Below are positions 1 to 8,548 of a DNA stretch of 64,000 nucleotides, one piece after another. Position numbers and translations under genes: made by a program. Source of the DNA: Enterococcus hirae ATCC 9790. GTDB taxonomy: Bacteria; Bacillota; Bacilli; Lactobacillales; Enterococcaceae. Within the stretch, counting starts at the first letter, position 1; each line of letters starts with the position of its first letter. Below the pieces are notes generated by a model. It saw nothing but the letters and a program-made list of their open reading frames with translations. It was not told where the DNA came from and ran no database searches. The stretch is from the NCBI RefSeq assembly GCF_000271405.2, contig NC_018081.1, forward strand, positions 358,856 through 422,855. The letters are read 5' to 3'.

Positions 1-824
1 GCTCCTCAGATGGTACGCTACAAGCCATTAAAGCATTAGCGAGAAAATATAAATATGTGAGATTCGTTTCTTTTTCTCGAAATTTCGGAAAAGAAGCTGC
101 CCTCTATGCGGGTTTACAAGCTTCGACTGGGGAGCTAATCACAGTAATGGACGTTGATTTACAAGATCCTCCAGAATTACTACCACTCATGATTGAAAAA
201 ATCACGACAACTGACATTGATTGCGTAGGAACGAGACGCTCAACAAGAGAAGGAGAACCAGTGATTCGGAGTTTCTTCGCTAAACGGTTCTATCAGTTGA
301 TCAATAAAATCAGTGACACAGAAATGGTAGATGGTGCAAGAGATTTCCGTTTGATGACTCGACAGATGGTTGATGCTGTTTTAGAGTTAACCGAGTACAA
401 TCGTTTTTCAAAAGGATTATTTAGTTGGGTCGGTTTCAAAACAGAGTATCTTTCTTTTGAAAACCGTGAACGAGTGGCTGGTGAAACCTCTTGGTCCTTT
501 TGGAAATTATTCAATTATTCGATTGATGGAATCGTCAATTTTTCAGATGCACCACTAACGATCGCCTCTTTCACTGGCGCTCTTTCTTGTATTGGTTCGG
601 GAATTGCTATTTTATTTATCATTGCACGAGCCTTATTATTTGGTGACCCGACAGCCGGCTGGCCTTCAATGGTATCGATCTTTTTATTTATCGGCGGCAT
701 CCAATTACTATGCCTAGGGATCATTGGCAAATACATTGGTAAAATTTTCCTTGAAACCAAACAACGCCCCGTTTATATCATACGTGAAACAGAACAAACC
801 ATCGTTTCTCGTGAAAAAGAATAA
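1..824 (+). CDS. Polyprenyl-phosphate glycosyltransferase (GT2, CsbB/GtrB-like), 5' truncated by window edge
   Basis: The frame is open from base 3 to the stop at 824, so the gene starts before the window; a GTG at 57 is internal. The first visible residues read SSDGTLQAIKAL, the end of a GT-A nucleotide-binding motif, followed by SRNFGKEAAL and DVDLQDPPEL, the acidic donor/metal site of GT2 dolichol/undecaprenyl-phosphate sugar transferases. The C-terminal third has two hydrophobic segments (about 541-640 and 655-745 in bases), then a basic tail, as in CsbB/GtrB/YkcC proteins. These load a sugar on undecaprenyl phosphate at the inner membrane face for flipping and transfer to wall polymers. 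Which sugar is transferred cannot be told from sequence. Confidence 0.88.
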   Translation, partial: SSDGTLQAIKALARKYKYVRFVSFSRNFGKEAALYAGLQASTGELITVMDVDLQDPPELLPLMIEKITTTDIDCVGTRRSTREGEPVIRSFFAKRFYQLINKISDTEMVDGARDFRLMTRQMVDAVLELTEYNRFSKGLFSWVGFKTEYLSFENRERVAGETSWSFWKLFNYSIDGIVNFSDAPLTIASFTGALSCIGSGIAILFIIARALLFGDPTAGWPSMVSIFLFIGGIQLLCLGIIGKYIGKIFLETKQRPVYIIRETEQTIVSREKE

Positions 825-885
825 GTCGTGAGAATAACTATTTCTATTTCGAGATTTTCTCCCTTCGTGCCAAGGTTTTCTCTAT

Positions 886-930
886 AAAAAAACACCTGAA
901 ATGAGCGTTTGATTTCAGGTGTTTTTTATT
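886..930 (+). terminator. Rho-independent terminator, probably bidirectional
   Basis: Arms 891-902 (AACACCTGAAAT) and 912-923 (ATTTCAGGTGTT) pair perfectly and are followed by T-rich sequence, with an A-run on the other side. It lies between the glycosyltransferase end and the convergent Mga-type gene. Confidence 0.85.
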
Positions 931-1031
931 TTTCTAGTTAGCAAATACATTACTTCTAAACATAACAATAACATTCCGATAAAGCTATTGAATGAATCTC
1001 TGTCACATTATAGGCAGGTAAAGAAAAAAGA

Positions 1032-2513
1032 CTAGCTGGTAGAGGAAACATTGGACGTTTCCTTTTGATTTACGACATTTTTTTCGCTGATGCATTGTTT
1101 AATTTGTTTAATTAGTTCTTGCCAATTATGATTGTTGGGCAATCGTTGCCATAAGATATGGGTACATTGAAGGTTTCCTAAATGAAAGTCAGAAATATAG
1201 ATATCCGTTTTCGAAGAAATAACTTTTTCAATGACTATTTTTCCAGCTAAGGAATATTGGAGATGTTCTGCAATAAACTCTTCATACGCTTTTCCATAAG
1301 AAAAATCCAACGTAATATAAACAGCTTCTTCAACTGCTTCTAAGGGAAAATTTTCAATCAATTCCATCATATAGTACATGTATAAATCTGCTTTTTCTTC
1401 TTCATTAAGTAAAATAGAACGAGCTGTTTCCATAATGGTTTCATTGACTTTCTGATCAAATAAAGGATATTCTTCTCTTAAAAATTGAAAATTATGGATA
1501 TTTCCAAAACGATGATGGATATCGGGCATAAATAACAACCGTTCATGTAGCGGTTGCACATTTTTCAATAACACTTTAAACAGACGTTGATCAACAAAAG
1601 TTGAATCAGCAATACCTTTTAGCATACTTGAATAATTATTGTTAAAAATTGACAGTGTCGGATCTAGTTCAGAAAAATCTAGACAAGACTTCTTATCAAT
1701 GATCCGATTAACATATAAATAGGCATACAAGACTGAAGCTTCTTTTACTGCTACTGTATCTGATATTTGGTACTCTGTCTTCAATTTTCCTGCAAGTTTT
1801 TGAACCAATATTGAGGTCTGATCAACTTTGATCGTCAGATGTGCTTCATCCAAATACGCTTTTCTCTGAATCCGAAGCGCACTGATTGATAGAAATAAAG
1901 ATAATTTATAACGTAAACTATTACGGATTCTAATCCTAAAAAATTGTTCGATCCAAAATACAAGCCGGTCACTTTGATTTTTTTGTTGCTCAGTAAAAGG
2001 GGAATCAATCCCATTCAAATTATGGAGAATGCCATATCCTACCGAGCGAATCTTCCATTCATTCCCTACTATCTTATTTTTCTTAATAATGAGATGATCT
2101 TTTTCTAACAATTTATTGATTCGTTTTTTATAAAGATATAAAGAAGAATTTGAAATGTAATGATCGGTCGTAAATTTATTAATCGGTCGGTTTGAAAACA
2201 GCAGGAAAATAAGCAGCTGATAAGTTAGCGAACTATTTAAATAGTGCTGACGTAATTTAAGAATGTTCTCATCACAAATAAAAGAATATACTTGAATAAC
2301 GCCCCGCTTTACGACAAAAAAATCATTTAAGCATAATTTCTGTTCTAGCTCCATTTTCAACTCATGAATTAATTTACTTAATTTAAATTTAGATATACCT
2401 GTTTTCTGCGCTAAAAAAGAGATTTCTACTCTTTCACCAAGTTTTGTCTGAATAAGTTCCAGAAGTTTAATTTTCATTTTTGAGTTTTCATCTAGCAACT
2501 GAACGATATCCAT
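1032..2513 (-). CDS. Mga/PRD-type helix-turn-helix transcriptional regulator
   Basis: A 493-residue protein. The N-terminus (about residues 25-60, with the segment VEISFLAQKTGISKFKLSKL) is a winged helix-turn-helix, a second HTH follows near residues 105-135, and the rest is a long helical region as in Mga/AtxA-like virulence and sugar regulators with PRD-like domains. Such proteins activate surface-protein or carbohydrate genes and some are controlled by PTS phosphorylation. The start has a GGAAAGGAA ribosome-binding site. It lies 137 bases downstream of a small secreted-protein gene on the same strand, a plausible target. The family call is firm; the regulon is unknown. Confidence 0.75.
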   Translation of the reverse strand: MDIVQLLDENSKMKIKLLELIQTKLGERVEISFLAQKTGISKFKLSKLIHELKMELEQKLCLNDFFVVKRGVIQVYSFICDENILKLRQHYLNSSLTYQLLIFLLFSNRPINKFTTDHYISNSSLYLYKKRINKLLEKDHLIIKKNKIVGNEWKIRSVGYGILHNLNGIDSPFTEQQKNQSDRLVFWIEQFFRIRIRNSLRYKLSLFLSISALRIQRKAYLDEAHLTIKVDQTSILVQKLAGKLKTEYQISDTVAVKEASVLYAYLYVNRIIDKKSCLDFSELDPTLSIFNNNYSSMLKGIADSTFVDQRLFKVLLKNVQPLHERLLFMPDIHHRFGNIHNFQFLREEYPLFDQKVNETIMETARSILLNEEEKADLYMYYMMELIENFPLEAVEEAVYITLDFSYGKAYEEFIAEHLQYSLAGKIVIEKVISSKTDIYISDFHLGNLQCTHILWQRLPNNHNWQELIKQIKQCISEKNVVNQKETSNVSSTS

Positions 2514-2650
2514 TTCGCCATTCCTTTCCCTAATTACTTCCAGTAGATGAATTCAATACACTAGAAGTATGTTAATTATTCAGTTTTGCTCTTTTTCCAA
2601 AAGACCTGATAGTTTTCAAGAGCATTGAATCCTATTCCAAACATTTCGAA

Positions 2651-3058
2651 TCAGAGGCTAGAAAGGTTCTTTTCGTTCGTTTTTGACAAACTTCGTTGTT
2701 TTATTTGTTGCTGTGTAGTTGGTTTTATTTGTTGTTTTATTTGCTGTTTTATTTGCTGATGAACTTGATAAACGATCTGTTTTACTTCATTTTTATTTAT
2801 ATTTTGAGTTTCAACAAGCTCTTTATTTTGAAGTTGACTAGGAATTTTAGGCGCTTCATTTATCGTTATTTTATGGTAAACATAAGTAACTGGTTGATAC
2901 TGATCATTCAATGCATCCATACGCTCATCTGAAAACTTGCTCTCATCCAAAAGATTTCTTTCAAGTGTCGCTGCGTAAGCAAATGTTGTCCCGTTAGTAA
3001 GAACCTGACCAACAACTAACCCCATCACCAATACCTGATAAATTTTTTTCTTTTTCAT
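2651..3058 (-). CDS. Small secreted protein with QQIK repeats
   Basis: 135 residues. Residues 1-30 form a clear signal peptide (MKKKK, hydrophobic core, then AYAAT with a likely AXA cleavage). The mature part is short and polar and ends in tandem QQIK/QQQIKQ units at about residues 98-121. No enzyme motif, sortase signal or membrane anchor is present, so it is probably released or bound electrostatically through its Lys/Gln repeats. The start is preceded by AGGAGGG. The gene is upstream of, and co-directional with, the Mga-type regulator. The function is not recognised. Confidence 0.6.
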   Translation of the reverse strand: MKKKKIYQVLVMGLVVGQVLTNGTTFAYAATLERNLLDESKFSDERMDALNDQYQPVTYVYHKITINEAPKIPSQLQNKELVETQNINKNEVKQIVYQVHQQIKQQIKQQIKPTTQQQIKQRSLSKTNEKNLSSL

Positions 3059-3670
3059 TTTTCCCTCCTAATTTAAAATAAATTCAAATATATAATTAGA
3101 ATAGAGTGTTTTTTATTGAATAAACACCAATTTTTCCGTTTTTTCTATTTTTTTCACTTTTAAAATAAAAAATAATAGTATTATGAAGGTTTGCTGATGT
3201 TTGCATATAAATATGAAAAATAAATAACTAATTTCAAGTGAATTTTTTTTGATCGTCAAATTTCTTCAACTTTTAAATCAGAAGGTCATGAAGCAAGATC
3301 ATACAGACCATCGTTTATTTCAATATAAAAATACAACTACAGAACTAGTTTGCTATCATTAATAACGACAAATAAATAACCAATAAAAAAATCGGTATAA
3401 CATTTTAAAAATTAGCAATCTATATTTACAGTGAAAAAAAAGGCGACTTAGATAGCAAAAAAAGGAATAATGTGCCAAATAATTGACTTGATTTAAGAAA
3501 AAAATCATTTCCTATCCGCTTTTTTCCTATCCATAATTTTACATTTATTAGAAATCCCACTTAGTTTTTTATAAAAAAGAACGAAACCTCTAGTTGTGCC
3601 AAACTCCTTTAATTTTCAACAGTTTTATGATTCCATCTGTTTTAGCACTTGATGGCTGTCATTTGTTCAA
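3059..3670. other. AT-rich intergenic region
   Basis: Very A/T-rich sequence upstream of the small secreted-protein gene. No open frame with a ribosome-binding site was seen. It presumably holds the promoter of that gene, but no box was convincing. Confidence 0.4.
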
Positions 3671-3671
3671 C

Positions 3672-3715
3672 AAAAAAACATCAAAACTAGTAGAATCTAC
3701 TAATTTTGATGTTTA
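3672..3715 (-). terminator. Rho-independent terminator-like hairpin
   Basis: Arms 3676-3694 and 3698-3714 pair (AAACATCAAAA with TTTTGATGTTT, plus inner pairs). On the minus strand the hairpin is followed by seven Ts. It lies 190 bases beyond the tRNA terminator, so it may have served a lost gene or act as a second terminator. Confidence 0.6.
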
Positions 3716-3882
3716 AAAAATTGGTTGAAGAACCAGATCTTGATGCTTCTTCGCAGTTATTGAATAGTAAAACAGATCCAGAATCGACATCCCCGTATCC
3801 GCTATTTTTAATGATGTTCCTTCCTCTTCTTTTCAAATTCCTTACGAAAAAAAGCAACGATCTCAAAATAAAAAATCTTTGA
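3709..3882 (+). pseudogene. 57-codon fragment resembling the C-terminal tail of a membrane-anchored protein
   Basis: An ATG at 3709 opens a frame of 57 codons ending TGA at 3882. It encodes an acidic/polar stretch (EEPDLDASSQLL) and then a hydrophobic span (PLFLMMFLPLLFKFL) followed by TKKSN, the layout of a C-terminal membrane anchor. There is no ribosome-binding site. The ATG sits inside one hairpin and the stop inside the tRNA terminator. It is best read as the 3' remnant of a deleted surface-protein gene; it could also be chance. Confidence 0.25.
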
Positions 3883-3894
3883 GATCGTTGCTTT
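3847..3894 (-). terminator. Terminator of tRNA-Thr
   Basis: A perfect 17-bp stem (3851-3867 with 3878-3894) with a ten-base loop is followed on the minus strand by TTTT, directly downstream of the tRNA. Confidence 0.85.
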
Positions 3895-3903
3895 TATAAA
3901 TGA

Positions 3904-3976
3904 TGCCAGCTGCAGGAATCGAACCTGTGACCTACGCGTTACGAGTGCGTTGCTCTACCAACTGAGCTAAGCTGGC
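3904..3976 (-). tRNA. tRNA-Thr (anticodon CGU)
   Basis: Read on the minus strand, the acceptor stem is GCCAGCT/AGCTGGC with discriminator A. The D-arm (AGCTCAGTTGGTAGAGC), anticodon loop CTCGTAA (anticodon CGT, codon ACG) and T-arm GGTTCGATTCC are all standard. The length is 73 bases. The 3' CCA is not encoded (TCA follows the discriminator), so it must be added by the CCA-adding enzyme. Confidence 0.95.
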
Positions 3977-4060
3977 GTTTCCATATGAAATTATATACGT
4001 ATTTTAAAAATTTGTAAAGGCACAAGTGTAAATTTCGTTCTATTTCATGATTTTTTTCAT

Positions 4061-4075
4061 AAAACGTGGTATAAT
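4061..4075 (+). promoter_or_regulatory. Extended -10 promoter for the 80-residue protein gene
   Basis: TATAAT at 4070-4075 is preceded by TGG (extended -10). No good -35 box is present at 17 bases. Confidence 0.55.
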
Positions 4076-4095
4076 TGATTTGAAAGGCAGGTTTT

Positions 4096-4338
4096 ATGAA
4101 AATGGCAACGTTTGGAAAATTTGATACAACTATCGTACCGTCAGAATTTGGGGAAAAATTTACGATCGACACTCACGTGACATTTATGATTCATGGAACA
4201 CCGCAAACTGGAACAATTTCAAAACAACTGAAAAACTCGGCTGTGGTTGAAATTGACAAAACAGATGAAAATGCCAATTTAATGACACAAAGCAAAGGTG
4301 TAATCATCATCAATTACAAAGAATTGAAGAAAATTTAA
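4096..4338 (+). CDS. Small conserved-type cytosolic protein (DUF2187-like)
   Basis: 80 residues, mostly predicted beta strand, with the core VTFMIHGTPQTGTISKQLKNSAVVEI followed by a short tail. This small barrel-like pattern (a hydrophobic strand, a G-x-I turn, then SAVVEID) resembles the DUF2187 family of Firmicutes, a tentative match made by eye. AAAGG and AGG lie upstream; the second ATG, at 4102, is as good a start as the first. It stands alone between tRNA-Thr and upp, with its own extended -10 promoter. The function is unknown. Confidence 0.6.
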   Translation: MKMATFGKFDTTIVPSEFGEKFTIDTHVTFMIHGTPQTGTISKQLKNSAVVEIDKTDENANLMTQSKGVIIINYKELKKI

Positions 4339-4666
4339 CACTGACCATCTCTGCGTTTTTTGGGATGTTTTTTTATTTGAAAAATTTCATCAACTATCTA
4401 GGATCACTTATTCCATTCATGGCATCATAAACGTGCCTATTGTTCTCTCTAACTTAAAAATAGTTTTTTTCTCACATCAATAAAGACTTATGAGATGTCA
4501 AAAACTATCCTCTATTCTTTTGCTGTTCCTCTTGTTCACTTAAGATTCTGCAAGACTCCATCCGTTTTTTCAAATTCCGTATATTCTTTGATCCATCTTC
4601 TTGCAGCTATTCTTTGAATAAACTACTTTCTATCAAAACCATGATAAATTACTAGAATTAATAACA
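4339..4666. other. Intergenic region with a long weak hairpin
   Basis: No gene seen. Around 4455-4513 ATAGTTTTT pairs with AAAAACTAT, with further inner pairing, but no U-tract follows on the plus strand. The role is unclear. Confidence 0.35.
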
Positions 4667-4707
4667 AACAAAAAACCATAATAGAATAAGAAATCCTACT
4701 ATGGTTT
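4667..4707 (-). terminator. Terminator of upp
   Basis: Arms 4673-4684 and 4696-4707 (AAACCATA paired with TATGGTTT) are followed on the minus strand by TTTTTTG, 23 bases past the upp stop. Confidence 0.75.
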
Positions 4708-4729
4708 GGTGCCTTAGCGTTTATTATTT

Positions 4730-5359
4730 TTATTTCGTACCAAATAAACGGTCCCCTGCATCGCCTAGACCTGGAACGATGTAGCCGTGTTCATTCAATT
4801 TTTCATCTAATGCAGCTGTGTAGATGTCAATATCTGGATGTGCTTCTTGTAAAGCTTTTACACCCTCTGGAGCAGCTACTAGACAAACAAATTTGATATT
4901 TGAAGCGCCACGTTCTTTTAATGCATCGATCGCCATGATCGCTGAGCCACCTGTCGCTAACATTGGGTCAACAACAAATAATTGTCGTGCATCGATATCT
5001 TCAGGTAATTTTACGAAATATTCATGAGGTTCAAATGTTTCTTCGTCACGGTATAACCCGATATGTCCGACTTTCGCAGCTGGGATCAATTCTAAAATAC
5101 CGTCAACCATCCCAATACCTGCTCGTAGAATCGGAATGATCGCTACTTTTTTACCAGATAACGTTTTTTGAGTTGTTTCTGTAATCGGTGTTTCGATTAC
5201 GATATCTTCTAATGGCATGTCACGTGATACTTCATATGCCATCAACATAGCAATTTCGTCGACAACCTCACGGAAAACTTTTGTTCCACAGTCTTTGTCA
5301 CGAATAATAGTTAGTTTATGTTGGATCAATGGATGGTCGATTACTTGGAATTTGCCCAT
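4730..5359 (-). CDS. upp: Uracil phosphoribosyltransferase
   Basis: 209 residues when started at the ATG at 5359 ([10 protein letters not shown]), the family length; an upstream in-frame ATG lacks a ribosome-binding site, whereas this one has AAAGGAG. The enzyme converts uracil and PRPP to UMP in pyrimidine salvage. The PRPP-binding loop [10 protein letters not shown] is at residues 131-140 and the C-terminal uracil-binding segment [12 protein letters not shown] at 193-204. In Firmicutes upp usually follows glyA; here an esterase gene lies between them. Confidence 0.97.
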   Translation of the reverse strand: MGKFQVIDHPLIQHKLTIIRDKDCGTKVFREVVDEIAMLMAYEVSRDMPLEDIVIETPITETTQKTLSGKKVAIIPILRAGIGMVDGILELIPAAKVGHIGLYRDEETFEPHEYFVKLPEDIDARQLFVVDPMLATGGSAIMAIDALKERGASNIKFVCLVAAPEGVKALQEAHPDIDIYTAALDEKLNEHGYIVPGLGDAGDRLFGTK

Positions 5360-5486
5360 TTTTCTGGTCTCCTTTGTTCTGTCGTTTCTTTTTAATTGTA
5401 AAACAAAAAGACCCAATTGACTAGTCAAACCAACAACTTTTCAAAAGAAAATAAAATAAATAAAACAACAGTAATCAAAAATAAAA

Positions 5487-5550
5487 AAAGCAGTAAAAAA
5501 TAACAAAAAAGCTTTGAACAATGAGTTTTTTTGTTATTTTTACTGTCTTT
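5487..5550 (-). terminator. Long terminator downstream of the esterase gene
   Basis: The AT-rich arms 5487-5510 (containing CAGTAAAAAATAACA) and 5526-5550 pair over about 22 bp, 43 bases past the stop at 5593. Confidence 0.65.
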
Positions 5551-5592
5551 TAGTCAGATTAATATTACATATATCTGGTTATATAAATAGGA

Positions 5593-6543
5593 TCATCGAT
5601 CCTGCTGTAACCACTGAGTCGCTAAAAGCATCGCTGCTCTGGTAGCATTGGTTTGGTCCAATGAATTGACCATCACAAAATCGTGGATCATCCCTTGAAA
5701 ACGAACCTGGGTGACTGCCACACCTACATCACGTAACTTCCGAGCATAAGCTTCTCCTTCGTCTCTTAAAACATCCGCTTCACCAGTTAAAATCAAAGCT
5801 GGTGGTAAGTCTGCCAAGTCTTCAGAAGTCGCTCGTAATGGTGATGCGGTGATTTCTGACCGCTCTGAATCATCAGTTGTATATTGGTCCCAAAACCATT
5901 TCATTCCTTCTTTTGTTAAAAAATAGTTTTCGGCAAATTCTTGATAAGAATCAGTAGTGAAATTGGCATCCGTCACCGGATAAAACAAAAGTTGTTTTTG
6001 GATCGGCAACCCTTGGCGTTCTTTGGTTAAAATAGTCATTACAGTTGCCATATTACCTCCAACTGAATCGCCCGCTACCGCTAATTCAGTTAAATCTAAC
6101 CCTTTTGATTCCGCTAGTTCACTTAGCTTTTGTAAGACTGCATAGCTTTGTTCGATCGCTGTTGGATATTTTGCTTCCGGCGAACGGCTGTACTCTGGAA
6201 AAACGACGACCGAGTTCGTGCGAACGGCTAATTCACGAATCAACTTGTCATGAGTTTGTGCGCTACCAAAAACCCAACCAGCTCCATGAATATAGAAAAT
6301 CACTGGTAATTTATCAGTATTTCCTTCTGGACGGACAAAACGAACGTTGATGGACCCCCATTGACCAGTATCAACCTTTAAATCTTCAATGTCGACTGGT
6401 AGTTTATCAACGGGCGATTCTTGGACTTTTTCTAATAGCGCTCGTCCTTCTTCAGGTGGTAATTCGTAGATTCTTGGGTGGGGAGCATTTGCATCACTAA
6501 ATTCGATTGCTGATTTTTCTAATGAGATTCGTTCGGTCATCAT
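5593..6543 (-). CDS. Alpha/beta hydrolase, HSL-family esterase
   Basis: 316 residues (315 if the second ATG at 6540 is used, which is better spaced from AGGGAGG). The protein shows all hormone-sensitive-lipase features: oxyanion motif HGAGW at 86-90, nucleophile elbow GDSVGGN with Ser160, Asp257 in LTGEADVLRDEG, and His287 in GMIHDF. It probably hydrolyses short-chain acyl esters in the cytosol; the natural substrate is unknown. No signal peptide. It sits alone with its own terminator between glyA and upp. Confidence 0.88.
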   Translation of the reverse strand: MMTERISLEKSAIEFSDANAPHPRIYELPPEEGRALLEKVQESPVDKLPVDIEDLKVDTGQWGSINVRFVRPEGNTDKLPVIFYIHGAGWVFGSAQTHDKLIRELAVRTNSVVVFPEYSRSPEAKYPTAIEQSYAVLQKLSELAESKGLDLTELAVAGDSVGGNMATVMTILTKERQGLPIQKQLLFYPVTDANFTTDSYQEFAENYFLTKEGMKWFWDQYTTDDSERSEITASPLRATSEDLADLPPALILTGEADVLRDEGEAYARKLRDVGVAVTQVRFQGMIHDFVMVNSLDQTNATRAAMLLATQWLQQDR

Positions 6544-6900
6544 GGTTCCTCCCTAGATTATAATAAAAAGCCAAATTACACCTCATATACTAGTGAGCCC
6601 CAATGAAAAAGTCAAAAAATCAGTTTGTTTGTTTTCTCTCAAACTCAGTCAACATAAGCATTCCCCATACTTCCCCCAGTACCTCCGTCTTAGTTTATCC
6701 CTTCATTAAAACAAAACCTCAACACTTCCATACCTAATCCATCTCAGTCCTATATCTCAGGCTATTTTAAATAGATTTCACCAATGTATTCGTGCTGCAT
6801 CGATAGAAGAAAACTTTTGCCTAAATAAAACTAAAACACCCAAAAGAAGCGATTCCAACAACTTTCCCTTGAAAAAGTGTCCACACACAATAAGCCATTT
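6544..6900. other. Intergenic region without genes
   Basis: Upstream of the esterase start and downstream of the glyA terminator. No plausible coding frame, RNA or repeat was seen. Confidence 0.4.
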
Positions 6901-6901
6901 C

Positions 6902-6964
6902 AAAAAATAATCCAAAGAATTCCAAAAACAGGAGAAGCGATTTTGGATTCTTCGGATTATTTTT
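6902..6964 (-). terminator. Long hairpin terminator of glyA (shared-apex family)
   Basis: Arms 6902-6927 and 6941-6964 form a long imperfect stem (AATAATCCAAAGAA with TTCTTCGGATTATT) around ACAGGAGAAGCGA. It belongs to the recurrent hairpin type found in other gaps of the window. Confidence 0.75.
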
Positions 6965-7072
6965 AATATACAATAAATTTTAGCAAACTAAGAATTTTGA
7001 AACAGTTGCTTTTTTATGTCTGCTGATGGTACTTCTTGCGTTAAGCGACTCGTTTTGTAGTGATTATTCCTT

Positions 7073-8317
7073 TTATTTATTATATAAAGGATATTTTTCA
7101 GTCAATTCACGCACACCAGCTTTGACTTCAGCTAATTCGGCTTCATTCTCTTTGGCTTGTAAAGCTTTGACGATCAATTCCGCCACCTTCACAGCATCTT
7201 CTTCTTTGAAGCCTCTTGTAGTAATTGCTGGAGTACCGATACGGATCCCGCTAGTCTTGAACGGGCTAAGTGTTTCAAATGGAATTGAATTTTTGTTAAC
7301 CGTAATATTCACACTATCTAAAATACTTTCGGCTTCTTTCCCGTTTAACTCTAATCCACGGACATCGATTAAAACTAAATGATTATCCGTTGCGCCAGAG
7401 ACCACTCTTGTACCGATTGCTTGATTGAAGACTTTTGCCATCGCTTTGGCATTAGCAATAATCTGTTCACTGTATTCTTTAAATTCAGGTGTCAAAGCTT
7501 CTTTGAATGCTGCTGCTTTCCCTGCAATGACATGCTCTAGTGGTCCACCTTGGATGCCAGGGAAAACTGCACTATTGATTTTTTTCGCTAATTCTTCATT
7601 ATTGGTCAAAATCATACCACCACGTGGTCCACGTAATGTTTTATGAGTGGTTGTCGTAGTAATGTCCGCATAAGGGATTGGACTTGGATGGACACCAGCT
7701 GCAACTAAGCCAGCGATATGTGCCATATCAACCATTAATTTCGCACCTACTTCATCAGCGATTTCTCTAAATTTTTCAAAATCAATGATTCTACCATAGG
7801 CACTTGCTCCGGCAACGATCAATTTTGGTTGATGTTTTCTAGCTAAAATCCGCACAACATTGTAATCAATGACTTCTGTTGTTGGATCAACACCATAGGC
7901 TACAAAATGGTACGTTTTTCCACTAAAGTTCACAGGAGAACCATGAGTCAAATGTCCACCTGCTGAAAGATCCATCCCTAAAATCGTGTCACCAGGTTCT
8001 ACTAAAGCAAGATATGCTGCCGTGTTCGCTTGTGAACCAGAATGAGGTTGAACATTGACAAATTTTGCACCGAATAATTCTTTTGCACGATCGATCGCTA
8101 AACTTTCGACGATATCGACAAATTCACAGCCACCATAATAACGATGCCCAGGGTAACCTTCTGCATATTTATTTGTCAAGATACTTCCTTGAGCCGCCAT
8201 CACTGCTTCAGAGACAAAATTTTCGGAAGCGATAAGTTCCAAATTATTTTCTTGTCTTTCTTCTTCTTTTGCGATTGCTGCCCATAAATCTGGGTCAAAC
8301 GTTTTGTAGTCTACCAC
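7073..8317 (-). CDS. glyA: Serine hydroxymethyltransferase
   Basis: 414 residues from a GTG at 8317, chosen because AAGGAG lies nine bases upstream and the protein then starts [12 protein letters not shown], as in the family; longer starts have no ribosome-binding site. The PLP enzyme interconverts serine and glycine with tetrahydrofolate, supplying one-carbon units. Seen are the N-terminal [22 protein letters not shown], the PLP-lysine motif [14 protein letters not shown], and the C-terminal region with [11 protein letters not shown] promoter just beyond the sua5 stop gives a leader of about 190 bases. Confidence 0.97.
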   Translation of the reverse strand: MVDYKTFDPDLWAAIAKEEERQENNLELIASENFVSEAVMAAQGSILTNKYAEGYPGHRYYGGCEFVDIVESLAIDRAKELFGAKFVNVQPHSGSQANTAAYLALVEPGDTILGMDLSAGGHLTHGSPVNFSGKTYHFVAYGVDPTTEVIDYNVVRILARKHQPKLIVAGASAYGRIIDFEKFREIADEVGAKLMVDMAHIAGLVAAGVHPSPIPYADITTTTTHKTLRGPRGGMILTNNEELAKKINSAVFPGIQGGPLEHVIAGKAAAFKEALTPEFKEYSEQIIANAKAMAKVFNQAIGTRVVSGATDNHLVLIDVRGLELNGKEAESILDSVNITVNKNSIPFETLSPFKTSGIRIGTPAITTRGFKEEDAVKVAELIVKALQAKENEAELAEVKAGVRELTEKYPLYNK

Positions 8318-8339
8318 ACACAACAGCTCCTTCTTATTG

Positions 8340-8450
8340 TTTACTAAGAAATCATGAATCAACTAGCAATCTATGCACGATCAGCTAAAATCCTTAACTG
8401 GTCATTCAGATCGCTGTAAAAAGCTACATCTCACGAATGATTGCTGATTC
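8340..8450 (-). promoter_or_regulatory. Possible structured leader of glyA mRNA
   Basis: Within the untranslated leader, AGCAATC (8365-8371) is complementary to GATTGCT (8439-8445), with a further GATC-centred pairing inside. It matches no riboswitch or T-box that I can recognise. Confidence 0.3.
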
Positions 8451-8515
8451 TTTCTCTTTTGAACATGATCTCTCAGTTTTATTCAAGTTTATTCAAGTAG
8501 AGTTTACTTTATTGC

Positions 8516-8543
8516 ATTGTATCATAATAAAGTATGGGTACAA
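8516..8543 (-). promoter_or_regulatory. Promoter of glyA
   Basis: On the minus strand, TTGTAC (8538-8543), a 16-base spacer ending TGA, then TACAAT (8516-8521), an extended -10. It lies directly after the sua5 stop. Confidence 0.6.
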
Positions 8544-8548
8544 GCTAC

